A DNA stretch of 60,758 nt. It comes from a virus. This document shows positions 24,656 to 31,791 of this stretch, piece after piece (positions within the stretch are counted from its first letter, which is position 1; the number at the start of each line of letters is the position of its first letter). The position numbers and the translations under genes were made by a program. Location of the stretch: positions 1 through 60,758 of the IMG/VR virus record IMGVR_UViG_3300037520_000795; one strand, written 5' to 3'. A model generated the notes under the pieces. The model was given only the letters and a program-made list of their open reading frames with translations, did no database searches and was not told the DNA's origin.

Positions 24656-25553
24656 GCATCTCCAGGGATACCGACCTGACCCGGCTGAACGCGAGAGCTT
24701 CCTTGCCAGCCAGCCTGTCCAGCGGTTCTCGATGGCTGGTCCCAAGGGCCAGTGGAAGGGCAAGCGGGCCACGCTGTGGCACTACTACCGCACCATCGAC
24801 CGCCGTGCGTACACCGAAGTGCAGACCGGACCCGACTGCACCTCGCATGGCAGCCGCAACGCACTCGACACCTCGCGGTCCGTGAGCATAGCGACTGGCC
24901 GGGCTCCCGCCACATGGAACACCATCACTGCCACCGAGCCCATCTACGGGGCGAGAGGCGACTGCGACCCACGGGGTGGCATGTCCCCTGCCCGAGCCTC
25001 ACGCTGGCTGCGTGACGTTGGCTACCACGGGAGGATGAAGTACGACGCCGTCGACTTGTCCACCTACAACTTCGCCATCGGCAGGGACTGGTGCCGGGGC
25101 GTGCCCGACAAGGTGAAGGCTCTGTGCGATGGCCGCAAGGCTGGCACCATCACCGCCATCGAATCCATGGACGACCTGTTCGACGCCCTTTTCAACGGGT
25201 ATGGAGTTCACTCCGGACAGAGTGCTGGCTGGGCAAGCACGCCCAACGGCATCTACCACCCACGCTCCCGCAACGACTGGGGGCACGACATGCAGATCGG
25301 CGGGTACGACGACACGCGTACGCACTGGCCGTACACCGTCGTGTTTCTCATGCAGTCTTGGGGTGACTGGAACGAGCCCGTCAAGGACTGGCCCGCCGAC
25401 CTCCCGCCCCCAGTGCCCGGCATGATCGTCAGCAAGGCAGACGATGCCGAGGTGTGCGTGGCAAGCAGGGATTGCTGGGCAGTCTCGGATGTTGTTGGCT
25501 ACCCGCCAACCGTGCTGCCAGACATGGGAACCATAGGGATGCTGCGAAGATGA
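24648..25553 (+). CDS. papain-like cysteine peptidase (C1 type)
   Basis: 301 aa from GTG 24648. Papain-like layout: Cys64 in GPDCTSHGSRNA, His213 in GHDMQIGGYDD, and Gln236 in MQSWGDW where papain has the Asn of NSWG. The Asn-to-Gln change is unusual but the geometry is kept. Conserved Trp/Gly spacing around both motifs supports the fold. No signal peptide is seen. It is the second protease of the cassette and a candidate lysis or virion-associated peptidase. Confidence 0.75.
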   Translation: MNEHLQGYRPDPAERESFLASQPVQRFSMAGPKGQWKGKRATLWHYYRTIDRRAYTEVQTGPDCTSHGSRNALDTSRSVSIATGRAPATWNTITATEPIYGARGDCDPRGGMSPARASRWLRDVGYHGRMKYDAVDLSTYNFAIGRDWCRGVPDKVKALCDGRKAGTITAIESMDDLFDALFNGYGVHSGQSAGWASTPNGIYHPRSRNDWGHDMQIGGYDDTRTHWPYTVVFLMQSWGDWNEPVKDWPADLPPPVPGMIVSKADDAEVCVASRDCWAVSDVVGYPPTVLPDMGTIGMLRR

Positions 25554-25780
25554 TCGAATACATCCTGGCTCTGTTCATCAACGGCCGGTCGTACGTTCCA
25601 GAGATTGCCGTCGAGACGGCTTTCGTTCTGGCTGCCGAGCCTGTCGCACCCGTGCCTGTGGTCACCGGCAAGTGCTGCACCGAGTGCAAGAACACCGGGA
25701 GGCTTGTCCATGGCGACGGGCACTCCACCGATTGCAAGTGCCCGCCCACCTGTGCCTGCAAGAAGAAAGCTGGACGATGA
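25550..25780 (+). CDS. small Cys-rich protein
   Basis: 76 aa from ATG 25550 (ATGA overlap). A hydrophobic start (MIEYILALFI) and a C-terminal Cys cluster: KCCTECKNTGR...DCKCPPTCACK, with C-x-x-C pairs like a DnaJ-type zinc-binding motif. It may bind zinc or sit in the envelope. Unknown role. Confidence 0.62.
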   Translation: MIEYILALFINGRSYVPEIAVETAFVLAAEPVAPVPVVTGKCCTECKNTGRLVHGDGHSTDCKCPPTCACKKKAGR

Positions 25781-26205
25781 AGACATGCAAGCTGCTGGAT
25801 GCGTGCGTGCGTGAGACGAAGGCTGGCAAGCTGGGCGGCGGTGCCAGCGATGCCATCGCCAGAGACATCGCCGCCATCGCCATCGAGTCCATGCCAGACG
25901 ACATAGGTCTGGTCGACAAGCGAGAGCTTCGCATGGCTGTGGCCGAGCGGTACATGGCCGAGCACAAGCCCGGCTTCCTGTTCTCGATGATCGTCCTCCC
26001 CGTCATGATCTCCCTCATCTCTCACTGGCTAGTCCAATGGTTCAAGAACCGACCGAGCCAACTCAAGGAACTGAAGGCAGCGGCATCGGGAGGGTGCGCC
26101 TGTCGGTTACGTACGGGGGCCACGCCCACCTGTACATCTACCGAGAAGGAGAAGAACTCGACGTCGTCGACGTCATCGCCAGACACGTGGCCGAAGGAAG
26201 GCTAG
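25777..26205 (+). CDS. membrane protein in the lysis-like cassette
   Basis: 142 aa from ATG 25777 (ATGA overlap). A soluble helical N-terminus, then one strong transmembrane segment (FLFSMIVLPVMISLISHWLV) near residue 70-90. The last ~45 residues become Ser/Thr/Cys-rich and out of character exactly where another frame (26037-26264) becomes protein-like, so the tail may be passive. One-TM holin- or anchor-like candidate. Confidence 0.6.
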   Translation: MKTCKLLDACVRETKAGKLGGGASDAIARDIAAIAIESMPDDIGLVDKRELRMAVAERYMAEHKPGFLFSMIVLPVMISLISHWLVQWFKNRPSQLKELKAAASGGCACRLRTGATPTCTSTEKEKNSTSSTSSPDTWPKEG

Positions 26206-26264
26206 AGCCGGACGCCGGGGACTTGTTGTGCATGATGCTTTGGGGGGGGTTCGATGACGCCTGA
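26037..26264 (+). CDS. small protein overlapping the previous gene in another frame
   Basis: 75 aa; a GTG at 26095 is a possible internal start. The sequence after residue ~19 is well-ordered (VRLSVTYGGHAHLYIYREGE, then DVIARHVAEGRLEPDAGD) and reads as a genuine small domain. It overlaps the membrane protein gene by 169 bp in a different frame, so frameshift fusion cannot be excluded. Confidence 0.5.
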   Translation: MVQEPTEPTQGTEGSGIGRVRLSVTYGGHAHLYIYREGEELDVVDVIARHVAEGRLEPDAGDLLCMMLWGGFDDA

Positions 26265-26481
26265 GACAGAACTGTGGATGCTGTTCGTCACGCTGGCCGT
26301 GGCTGTCACGCCGTGGGCATTTAGCCTGCACGCGAAGGTGGCGGTGATCGCCAACACAATCCAGACCCTACCGCGGATGCTTGAGGAAATGAAGGATACA
26401 CTCAAGCAGCATGAGTTCCGTCTGGACACGCATGAAAAAGAAATCCAAGCTATCAAAGCGACAGCAAGACCTGACCGTTGA
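26254..26481 (+). CDS. XhlA-like/holin-associated membrane coiled-coil protein
   Basis: 75 aa. One N-terminal transmembrane helix (WMLFVTLAVAVTPWAFSL) followed by a coiled coil (MLEEMKDTLKQHEFRLDTHE). This is the shape of XhlA-like or holin-associated phage proteins. It closes the membrane/protease cassette and overlaps the sigma factor gene. Confidence 0.6.
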   Translation: MTPETELWMLFVTLAVAVTPWAFSLHAKVAVIANTIQTLPRMLEEMKDTLKQHEFRLDTHEKEIQAIKATARPDR

Positions 26482-26968
26482 ATGGATGCACCTCGTCAGG
26501 CGTCTCGCAGTTTACTTCGTCCAGTTCCGGCCGGGCTGGCAGAAGTGGCTGTACGTTGACGACTTGGAAGGCGAAGGGTATCTGGCACTGGTCAAGGCCG
26601 CACGCACGTACGACCCGGCACGGCTGCCATACCCCAAGGCATACTTCGCCAGGGCCATACTCAATGCCATGCTCAAGCACATCAAGCGGACGACCCGCTG
26701 CCCCGGTGTGCGAACGTCGCTGAGCGAAGCGGAGCAGCAGGCCCCCGAGATGGAGGAGGCAGACGAGCTACGCATGGCAGTCATGGACTTGCCAGAGTGC
26801 GACCGGCCCATCGCCATCGACCGCTTCCTCATTGGCTGCACCATCCAATCAATCGCCGCACGCCACAACCTCACGGTACGGATGGCGTCTCTGCGTTCCC
26901 GGCGACTGGCAAAGATTCTTGCGGACGAATTGGGTATCCGTCTTGTGCGGCGCAATACAACCTCCTGA
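26411..26968 (+). CDS. phage sigma70-family RNA polymerase sigma factor
   Basis: 185 aa; ATG 26411, with 26432 and 26485 as alternatives. Region 2 is clear: YVDDLEGEGYLALVKAARTY, DPARLPYPKAYFARAILNAM and KHIKRTTR. Region 4-like helices follow after an acidic linker: LPECDRPIAIDRFLIGCTIQ, SIAARHNLTVRMASLRSRRL. It could redirect host RNA polymerase to late genes; no phage polymerase was found. Its 3' end overlaps the convergent recombinase by 98 bp. Confidence 0.8.
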   Translation: MSSVWTRMKKKSKLSKRQQDLTVEWMHLVRRLAVYFVQFRPGWQKWLYVDDLEGEGYLALVKAARTYDPARLPYPKAYFARAILNAMLKHIKRTTRCPGVRTSLSEAEQQAPEMEEADELRMAVMDLPECDRPIAIDRFLIGCTIQSIAARHNLTVRMASLRSRRLAKILADELGIRLVRRNTTS

Positions 26969-27620
26969 TGTCAGTGCGGTTGTACCAACCCTTGGACCCA
27001 GCCTTGGACTGTGGCTTGCGGATGCCGCGTGACTGAACGTCAAGGGCGATGGCAGCCCATGACATGCCAGTCGAACGTGCCTCCATCACCATCGTGCCAA
27101 GCTCCCGCTCCTTCTGGCATGGCACGAACGTCCGTTCCCTGGTGATCCATCCCCACGGGCGGCTGGGTCCAAAGGGTATCTGGTGCTTCTTCATGTAGGC
27201 GTAGATGGCACGCACCCGGCGACCGGTCATGCGTGCCTCATACTCTGCCGCTGCGGAGATGACGCCGAACATGAGCCCACCTTCGGGCGTGTCGAGGTCG
27301 AGGTTCAGGTCGAGGAACCGGACCTTGACCCCGAGCTTCCGCCATAGGGCAAGCGTGTTGTGGGAGTCCTGCTGCGAACGGAACGCCCGGTCGGGGTGGG
27401 TGATGACCACCATGTCCCCGGTCTGAAGCAAGTCCCACAGCTTACGCCCCTCGCGGCGTGTCTCCATGGGGTTCTTGCTGGCCGACACAGCCTCGTCCGC
27501 GAACACGCCCCCGAACTCGGCGTCGAGGTTGCGGATGTAGGCAGTCAGCCTTTGGACTTGGTTGTCCGCAGACTGCTCTTGTTCGTCGGTCGATACCCGA
27601 GCGTACCCGTAAGCCTTCAT
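26871..27620 (-). CDS. serine recombinase (resolvase/invertase family)
   Basis: 249 aa. N-terminal catalytic domain: YARVSTDEQ with the nucleophile Ser near residue 10, then DEAVSASKNP, GDMVVITHPDRAFRS with the catalytic Arg-containing helix, and EYEARMTGRRVRAIYAYMKK leading into a C-terminal DNA-binding region with WYNRTDIRRLY. Too short for a large serine integrase, it suits resolution, inversion or integration in the phage. The last residues overlap the sigma factor gene on the other strand. No repressor or att site was recognised. Confidence 0.85.
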   Translation of the reverse strand: MKAYGYARVSTDEQEQSADNQVQRLTAYIRNLDAEFGGVFADEAVSASKNPMETRREGRKLWDLLQTGDMVVITHPDRAFRSQQDSHNTLALWRKLGVKVRFLDLNLDLDTPEGGLMFGVISAAAEYEARMTGRRVRAIYAYMKKHQIPFGPSRPWGWITRERTFVPCQKERELGTMVMEARSTGMSWAAIALDVQSRGIRKPQSKAGSKGWYNRTDIRRLYCAAQDGYPIRPQESLPVAGNAETPSVP

Positions 27621-27649
27621 GGTCTACGCACCCGTCAGTCCGGGGCTCC

Positions 27650-28189
27650 TCAAGTGCCTTCTTCGTACAGCCTGCCGGAACCCTCGCCCTCGCAGCCCAT
27701 CGCCACGTTCTCCAGCAGGGTGCGTGCGGTAGCTCCTTCCCACTGGCTCGACATCTTCCACTTCACGGTGAATCCATGGAGGGCGTCGGACTCGCTGCTT
27801 GGATAATCCCATTGCCAGTCCGTGATGTCGACACGGAGAAGCTTGGCAGCTTTCCGAGCAAAGGTCTCGACAAGCGTGCCGAGCGTGACGTCTGGGTCGC
27901 AGCAGCTTAGCGAGAAGTTGCTCAGCCACTGTGAGTACAGCACATCCAGCCCGCCAGACGGGTGCTTGAACACATTGACATTACCATCCATGGTGCAATG
28001 CCTGCGGTTCAGAACCTGCTCACGCAGGCCGTCCCGCTCCTTGGCCATCTTGTCCACCTGATCGGCAAGCTGCCGCATGATGTCGGTCGCTTCCGCCACG
28101 GTGGCAGGGGAAATACTGAAGGCAGAGAGCGTGCGGCACAGGGAGTCGAGCTTGTCTGCGGCCATGATGGCACGTGCGTCAAGAGTCAT
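27650..28189 (-). CDS. hypothetical protein
   Basis: 179 aa. A helical N-terminal half with TVAEATDIMRQLADQVDKMA and a basic coiled coil, then a beta-rich C-terminal half (LDVLYSQWLSNFSLSC, ITDWQWDYPSSES). No family recognised. It is coupled to the small membrane protein upstream (ATG inside its TGA). Confidence 0.7.
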   Translation of the reverse strand: MTLDARAIMAADKLDSLCRTLSAFSISPATVAEATDIMRQLADQVDKMAKERDGLREQVLNRRHCTMDGNVNVFKHPSGGLDVLYSQWLSNFSLSCCDPDVTLGTLVETFARKAAKLLRVDITDWQWDYPSSESDALHGFTVKWKMSSQWEGATARTLLENVAMGCEGEGSGRLYEEGT

Positions 28190-28323
28190 TGCGATCCTCG
28201 CTTGTAGTGGGTAGAGCGTCTTCGGAACCGGGCGGGGCTTGTGAGTAGGAAGTACAGCAGAAGAACCACGGCAGCAAACAGGAAATCAAGGTGCTTGTCC
28301 TGCAAGGAAAGCCCTCCAGTCAC
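28186..28323 (-). CDS. 45-aa membrane micro-protein
   Basis: GTG 28323 to TGA 28186. The chain is a short polar start, one transmembrane segment (FLFAAVVLLLYFLLTS), then a basic tail (PARFRRRSTHYKRG) on the likely cytoplasmic side. Overlaps both neighbours by stop/start, so it is part of one operon. Function unknown. Confidence 0.6.
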   Translation of the reverse strand: MTGGLSLQDKHLDFLFAAVVLLLYFLLTSPARFRRRSTHYKRGSQ

Positions 28324-28427
28324 CCGAACATTCGGTATTGCGGGTCTCGCTCGACGCGAAACTCAGGGCAACCGCAACGCACGCAAGGATGGGTGTTTTC
28401 CTTGCGTGCGTTGCACCGGTTGCACAA
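28320..28427 (-). CDS. 35-aa zinc-ribbon-like micro-protein
   Basis: TTG start at 28427, TGA overlapping the next GTG. Two Cys pairs (CNRCNA...CVRCGC) in 35 residues form a plausible treble-clef or zinc ribbon. The longer frame to 28541 has poor composition before this point, so it was not used. Confidence 0.5.
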   Translation of the reverse strand: MCNRCNARKENTHPCVRCGCPEFRVERDPQYRMFG

Positions 28428-28431
28428 CCTG

Positions 28432-28665
28432 CTAGATGTCCTTGCTTGTTCTGGCAAAGCACTGGAAGACGTAGACGATTCTGCGGTTGGACGAGCCCTC
28501 CTTCGGGGGGCGTTCCTCATAGGCATACACCTCGACGTCACGGGGTTTGCGAACTACCTGCAAGAACTCCTTCGGCAGCGGGAGCGGAACCGGAATCATG
28601 CTGCCGTCAAGCGAACCACCAATCATCTCCAGAGGCATGGACTCCTCAATAGGTGGGTGCGTCAT
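28432..28665 (-). CDS. hypothetical protein
   Basis: 77 aa; ATG 28665 overlaps the end of the upstream gene, and ATG 28638 after GAGGAG is an alternative start. A Pro-rich start with MIPVPLPLPKEF, then strands DVEVYAYEERPPK and RIVYVFQCF. Small beta-type protein of unknown function in the leftward operon. Confidence 0.6.
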   Translation of the reverse strand: MTHPPIEESMPLEMIGGSLDGSMIPVPLPLPKEFLQVVRKPRDVEVYAYEERPPKEGSSNRRIVYVFQCFARTSKDI

Positions 28666-29053
28666 TCAGGGAGAGCCTTTCGTTCAGAAGCTCGACCGCA
28701 GCTTGGAGGTCACGCACCGCCAAGGCAAGGTCGCGGAGAGTAGAAACCACCGCGTCCGTGCTGACGGACTGCACCTGCTGGGCCAGCGGCTCGGCTTCGG
28801 TCAGGCCGTGCCGCAGGGCGAACGCCTGACGTCGAGCGTTCAGCAGCTTCCGCCCTTGCTCTGGGTCAATGAAGACCCGTCCAGTCCTGTCGCTGGCCCA
28901 GCGAGCCAGCTTCACGGCAGCGATCTCGCCGTTGGTGTGGGCTCGGGAAAGCCACACGGCTTCCCTCTGGTTGGTGGCAACCCGAGCAATCTGCACGAAC
29001 CCATCCGGCACATCGGCCGGGCTGGTCACAAGCTTCGTCCTGTGCATCTTCAT
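28646..29053 (-). CDS. HTH-containing small protein
   Basis: 135 aa from ATG 29053 (AAGGAG upstream; the frame is open to 29083). Residues ~15-70 resemble a small winged or excisionase-like HTH: IARVATNQREAVWLSRAHTN, then AVKLARWASDRTGRVFIDPE. The C-terminus is a coiled coil (STLRDLALAVRDLQAAVELL). Possible leftward-operon regulator. Not assigned to a named family. Confidence 0.6.
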   Translation of the reverse strand: MKMHRTKLVTSPADVPDGFVQIARVATNQREAVWLSRAHTNGEIAAVKLARWASDRTGRVFIDPEQGRKLLNARRQAFALRHGLTEAEPLAQQVQSVSTDAVVSTLRDLALAVRDLQAAVELLNERLSLNDAPTY

Positions 29054-29086
29054 CGACTCGCTCCTTGTCGCTTCGCGTGTCATCCT

Positions 29087-29332
29087 TCACCGCACCTTTC
29101 GTCCGGCAAGGATGGAGTTGAGGGCAGACACGGTCGCACCACGCTTGGCACGAGGAGTGTCAGCCAACTCCGGGAACTTGCACCCCTTGCGGGCGTACGC
29201 ATACTTCCGCGTATGCACTGCGGCACGTGTCATCCCGAGGAGCAGAGCAAGATCGTCGTACGTCTTGCCCTCCTCGAAAGCCTGCCGATAGGCGGTGCAG
29301 TACTCGATCTCGCTGACTCTCTTCGCTGGCAT
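29087..29332 (-). CDS. HTH DNA-binding protein
   Basis: 81 aa, GGAGG upstream of ATG 29332. Clear HTH: KTYDDLALLLGMTRAAVHTR, where DLALLLGM is the first helix and TRAAVHTRKYAYAR the recognition helix. A basic C-terminal tail follows. Likely a transcription regulator; it is the first gene after a sigma70-like promoter. Confidence 0.7.
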   Translation of the reverse strand: MPAKRVSEIEYCTAYRQAFEEGKTYDDLALLLGMTRAAVHTRKYAYARKGCKFPELADTPRAKRGATVSALNSILAGRKVR

Positions 29333-29374
29333 AGGAACCTCCGAAACTGGTGGGTGAAAGGAACTCGGGCGTGT

Positions 29375-29404
29375 GTTCTACTGCAATCGAATGGGGCGTG
29401 TCAA
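29375..29404 (-). promoter_or_regulatory. sigma70-like promoter reading left
   Basis: On the minus strand: TTGACA (29404-29399) and TAGAAC (29380-29375) with an 18-bp spacer, 43 bp before the HTH gene at 29332. It lies in the only sizeable gap of this stretch. Confidence 0.65.
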
Positions 29405-29417
29405 TACCGTGTGTGGA

Positions 29418-29702
29418 TCAGGTCTTTTCGGCCTCCTCCCAGAGCGAGATGGCGGTGTCGGTGACGTCGTGCCACGCTTGGATCATGTCGTCGACGGTCA
29501 CTCCCCCCGCTGGACGAACGCCGCTCAGCCACTGGCGGCAGGCGTGCCGGATGATGTAGCACGCGGACAGCGTGGTGTGCTTGCCGAGTTTGTCTTGCGA
29601 GAGAAGCTGAGCAGCCAGCGTTCGAAGAGTCTCGCCCTGGCTCTCGATGGTCGCCTTGAGGCTGGCGATCTGCTGTTCGTAGGGCTCAAACGGATCGGTC
29701 AT
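29418..29702 (-). CDS. hypothetical helical protein
   Basis: 94 aa, AAGGAG upstream of ATG 29702. A coiled-coil start (QQIASLKATIESQGETLRTL), a middle helix (CYIIRHACRQWLSG) and a final helix (DMIQAWHDVTDTAISLWEEA). No family recognised. The next downstream gene has its own promoter. Confidence 0.68.
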   Translation of the reverse strand: MTDPFEPYEQQIASLKATIESQGETLRTLAAQLLSQDKLGKHTTLSACYIIRHACRQWLSGVRPAGGVTVDDMIQAWHDVTDTAISLWEEAEKT

Positions 29703-29713
29703 GCAGTCTCCTT

Positions 29714-30049
29714 CTAGCCGGATCGTGACCGGCCAATGCCGTGGAAAAGGTAGTGGGAGTCCCAGTCGTTCGGCTCATCTTTGGTCAACACTCTCGCACG
29801 CAACTGGCCCTTGGTGCTGTAGTCAAAGCGAGTGAACGGGTAGCAGGTGTACGCAGCCCACTGCTTGGGGCGGTTGGCAGAAATCCATGCCTGCTGGCCT
29901 GTGTTTCCCCAGCCAATGAGCACCGCCCCGAACTGAACGTCTCTGTTGAGGACGACCACGGAGTACCCCGGCAACTCCGGGGTGTACGAACGCAGCCGCC
30001 GCAACGGCAGTTCTGACAGCGTCATGGGATCGAATAGCTCTGATCTCAT
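29714..30049 (-). CDS. hypothetical protein
   Basis: 111 aa from ATG 30049, which has AGGAGG upstream and overlaps the TGA of the neighbour. The upstream extension to 30277 is Arg-rich non-coding sequence in another frame and is excluded. Small beta-rich protein: YSVVVLNRDVQFGAVLIGWG, then QWAAYTCYPFTRFDYS and RARVLTKDEPNDWDS. Unknown family. Confidence 0.62.
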   Translation of the reverse strand: MRSELFDPMTLSELPLRRLRSYTPELPGYSVVVLNRDVQFGAVLIGWGNTGQQAWISANRPKQWAAYTCYPFTRFDYSTKGQLRARVLTKDEPNDWDSHYLFHGIGRSRSG

Positions 30050-30585
30050 CCAACCTCCTCTTCTGCCCAGTCGTCGATGCCATGGGCGACACGGACGGGC
30101 TCGGGGATTCTTTGCCGAATCCACTCGGCATTGCAGACCACTCGCCAGTTCTTCGTGGTGTACCCTTCGCACACGCACAGGTCGCGATTGACGGGGTCTT
30201 TGGTGACCAGAGAGAAGGTCTCCAAGACGTCGTTGTCCATCGCTGTCTTGAGCATGGTCCGCAGATAGAACGGCCACTCTTGGCTGTCGAACGTGACAGT
30301 CAGGTTGTCGCCGTCAAGCTGTGCAACCGGCTCGCCGGGTCGTCTGCCCCACGAATCCTTCTGGCCCGTGTAGTCAATCCGGAGGTTCTCCAGACGGACT
30401 CTTGTCAACACTCGCTCTGTCTCCGCTTCATCGGAAAGCAAGGCAAGCCTCACCTCGATGTCCGTTCGTCTGGCCCTGTAGCTAGGGCACAGTGCCATGC
30501 AGATATCGCCTGCGTTCCAGCAGTCGACAATCTCTTGGGCACAGTCTGGCTTGCAGTGCATCGTCAACTTGTTGTAGCTCGACAA
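30046..30585 (-). CDS. hypothetical protein, TTG start
   Basis: 179 aa from TTG 30585 with AAGGAG upstream. A Cys-rich N-terminus (CKPDCAQEIVDCWNAGD), strand-rich middle (DIEVRLALLSDEAETERVL, RLENLRIDY, NLTVTFDSQEWPFYL) and more Cys near the end (RDLCVCEGY). It may bind metal. Stop overlaps the next ATG. No family recognised. Confidence 0.65.
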   Translation of the reverse strand: MSSYNKLTMHCKPDCAQEIVDCWNAGDICMALCPSYRARRTDIEVRLALLSDEAETERVLTRVRLENLRIDYTGQKDSWGRRPGEPVAQLDGDNLTVTFDSQEWPFYLRTMLKTAMDNDVLETFSLVTKDPVNRDLCVCEGYTTKNWRVVCNAEWIRQRIPEPVRVAHGIDDWAEEEVG

Positions 30586-30588
30586 GTG

Positions 30589-31791
30589 TCAGGCTCCTTT
30601 CTTCGGGGGACGCGGGGCGATGAAGCCCTTGGCGGTGAGGAAGTCGTGCAGGTAGGGGTAGGACTTGCGGGGCAGCCACTTGACGAAGGCGGTGGCACTC
30701 GCGGACTCGGCCATCGAGCGATTGCCGGGACCGCAGAACTCCACCAGAGCCTGTGCGAACTCCAGATTCTTCATGAACCCACGCTTGTTGAGCGTGCCCT
30801 TGAAGATGCGGAACTCGGCAGTGCGTCGGGTGATGTTGAGTGCCACGTACCGATCGTCGCCGTAGCGGACGTCGGAGATTTTCTTCTTGCTTACACGGGC
30901 CCACCGGTCACTGGTGCGGCCAGCGATCGTGGACACAAGGTGCTGGTTGGTGGGCTCGTTGACGAACACCAGCATCTTGCCAAGCTGGAGTTGGGTGAGG
31001 GCAGCCTTGGTGACATGCACGTGCATGCCACACCGGCCAGTCGTCCACGATGCCAGTCGCTTCTCGGGCTTGCTGGCGAAGAACGACTCCCAGTGCCGCT
31101 TGTGGACAGAGACACTGTCGGGACGGGTCACGATCTCGATGCCCTCGTCGGACAGGCTGCCGTCCTCCTTGAGCACCGCGTAGTCCGTGCCGAGATGCTC
31201 GCGGATGAACTCGGCACCGTCATCCTGACTGCGGTGAGCTTCGGTCTCAAGCTCGATGCCGTACTTGATCTTGTCCTTGGTCTCCGATCGCATGGTGTCG
31301 GCAGACCTGTCGCTGTAGTCGGACACGCCGCTGCTGCGACTGGAACTGCACGAATCGCACTGGCCATCGCACAGGTCGTCGTTCCAGTGCTCGGTGCCGC
31401 AGTCCTCGCAGCATGAGACATGGTCGTCGTAGCAGTCTCCGCACAGGTGGTCGCCGCCCGGAGAGGAGTAGGCGTCGCGGCGTCGGATGTTGTCGCCGCA
31501 CAGCGAGCAGCTTGCTGTCATGTGCTCCGGGTAGTACTCGCCGTCGATCGACACGCAGTCGTCGACCCAGCGGAACTCGCCGTCGTAGCACTCGCAGATG
31601 CGGTCGTCATCCCGGTCGACCCAGTCGCCGCTGGTCAACTGCACGGCACACTCTGCATGCACGATGGTGCCGCACTCCAGCGTGACGACATCGGCGGGCA
31701 GGTAGTACTCGCCGTCGCTGGCAAGGATGGCATCGCCGCCATCGTACTCCGTGCCGTCATGAAGGGTCACCGTCTTGTTGGCGTTGGTCAA
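30589..31791 (-). CDS. amidoligase-like (COOH-NH2 ligase) protein with Cys-rich N-terminus
   Basis: 400 aa from TTG 31791 (TTGA overlap with the neighbour). Residues ~90-170 hold Cys pairs (SLCGDNIRRRD, CGDCYDDHVSCCEDCG, LCDGQCDSC) suggesting zinc binding. The rest matches the phage amidoligase family of the glutamine-synthetase-like/COOH-NH2 ligase group: KIKYGIELETEA, ETVTRPDS-like EIVTRPDS, GRCGMHVHV, RYVALNITRRTAEFRIFKGT and LEFAQALVEF. Such enzymes form amide bonds, possibly on proteins or peptides. The partner glutamine amidotransferase is adjacent. Confidence 0.72.
   Translation of the reverse strand: MTNANKTVTLHDGTEYDGGDAILASDGEYYLPADVVTLECGTIVHAECAVQLTSGDWVDRDDDRICECYDGEFRWVDDCVSIDGEYYPEHMTASCSLCGDNIRRRDAYSSPGGDHLCGDCYDDHVSCCEDCGTEHWNDDLCDGQCDSCSSSRSSGVSDYSDRSADTMRSETKDKIKYGIELETEAHRSQDDGAEFIREHLGTDYAVLKEDGSLSDEGIEIVTRPDSVSVHKRHWESFFASKPEKRLASWTTGRCGMHVHVTKAALTQLQLGKMLVFVNEPTNQHLVSTIAGRTSDRWARVSKKKISDVRYGDDRYVALNITRRTAEFRIFKGTLNKRGFMKNLEFAQALVEFCGPGNRSMAESASATAFVKWLPRKSYPYLHDFLTAKGFIAPRPPKKGA

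Noticed and set aside
28547-29464. 305-aa open frame on the plus strand
   Set aside because: Antisense of several minus-strand genes that have good ribosome sites.
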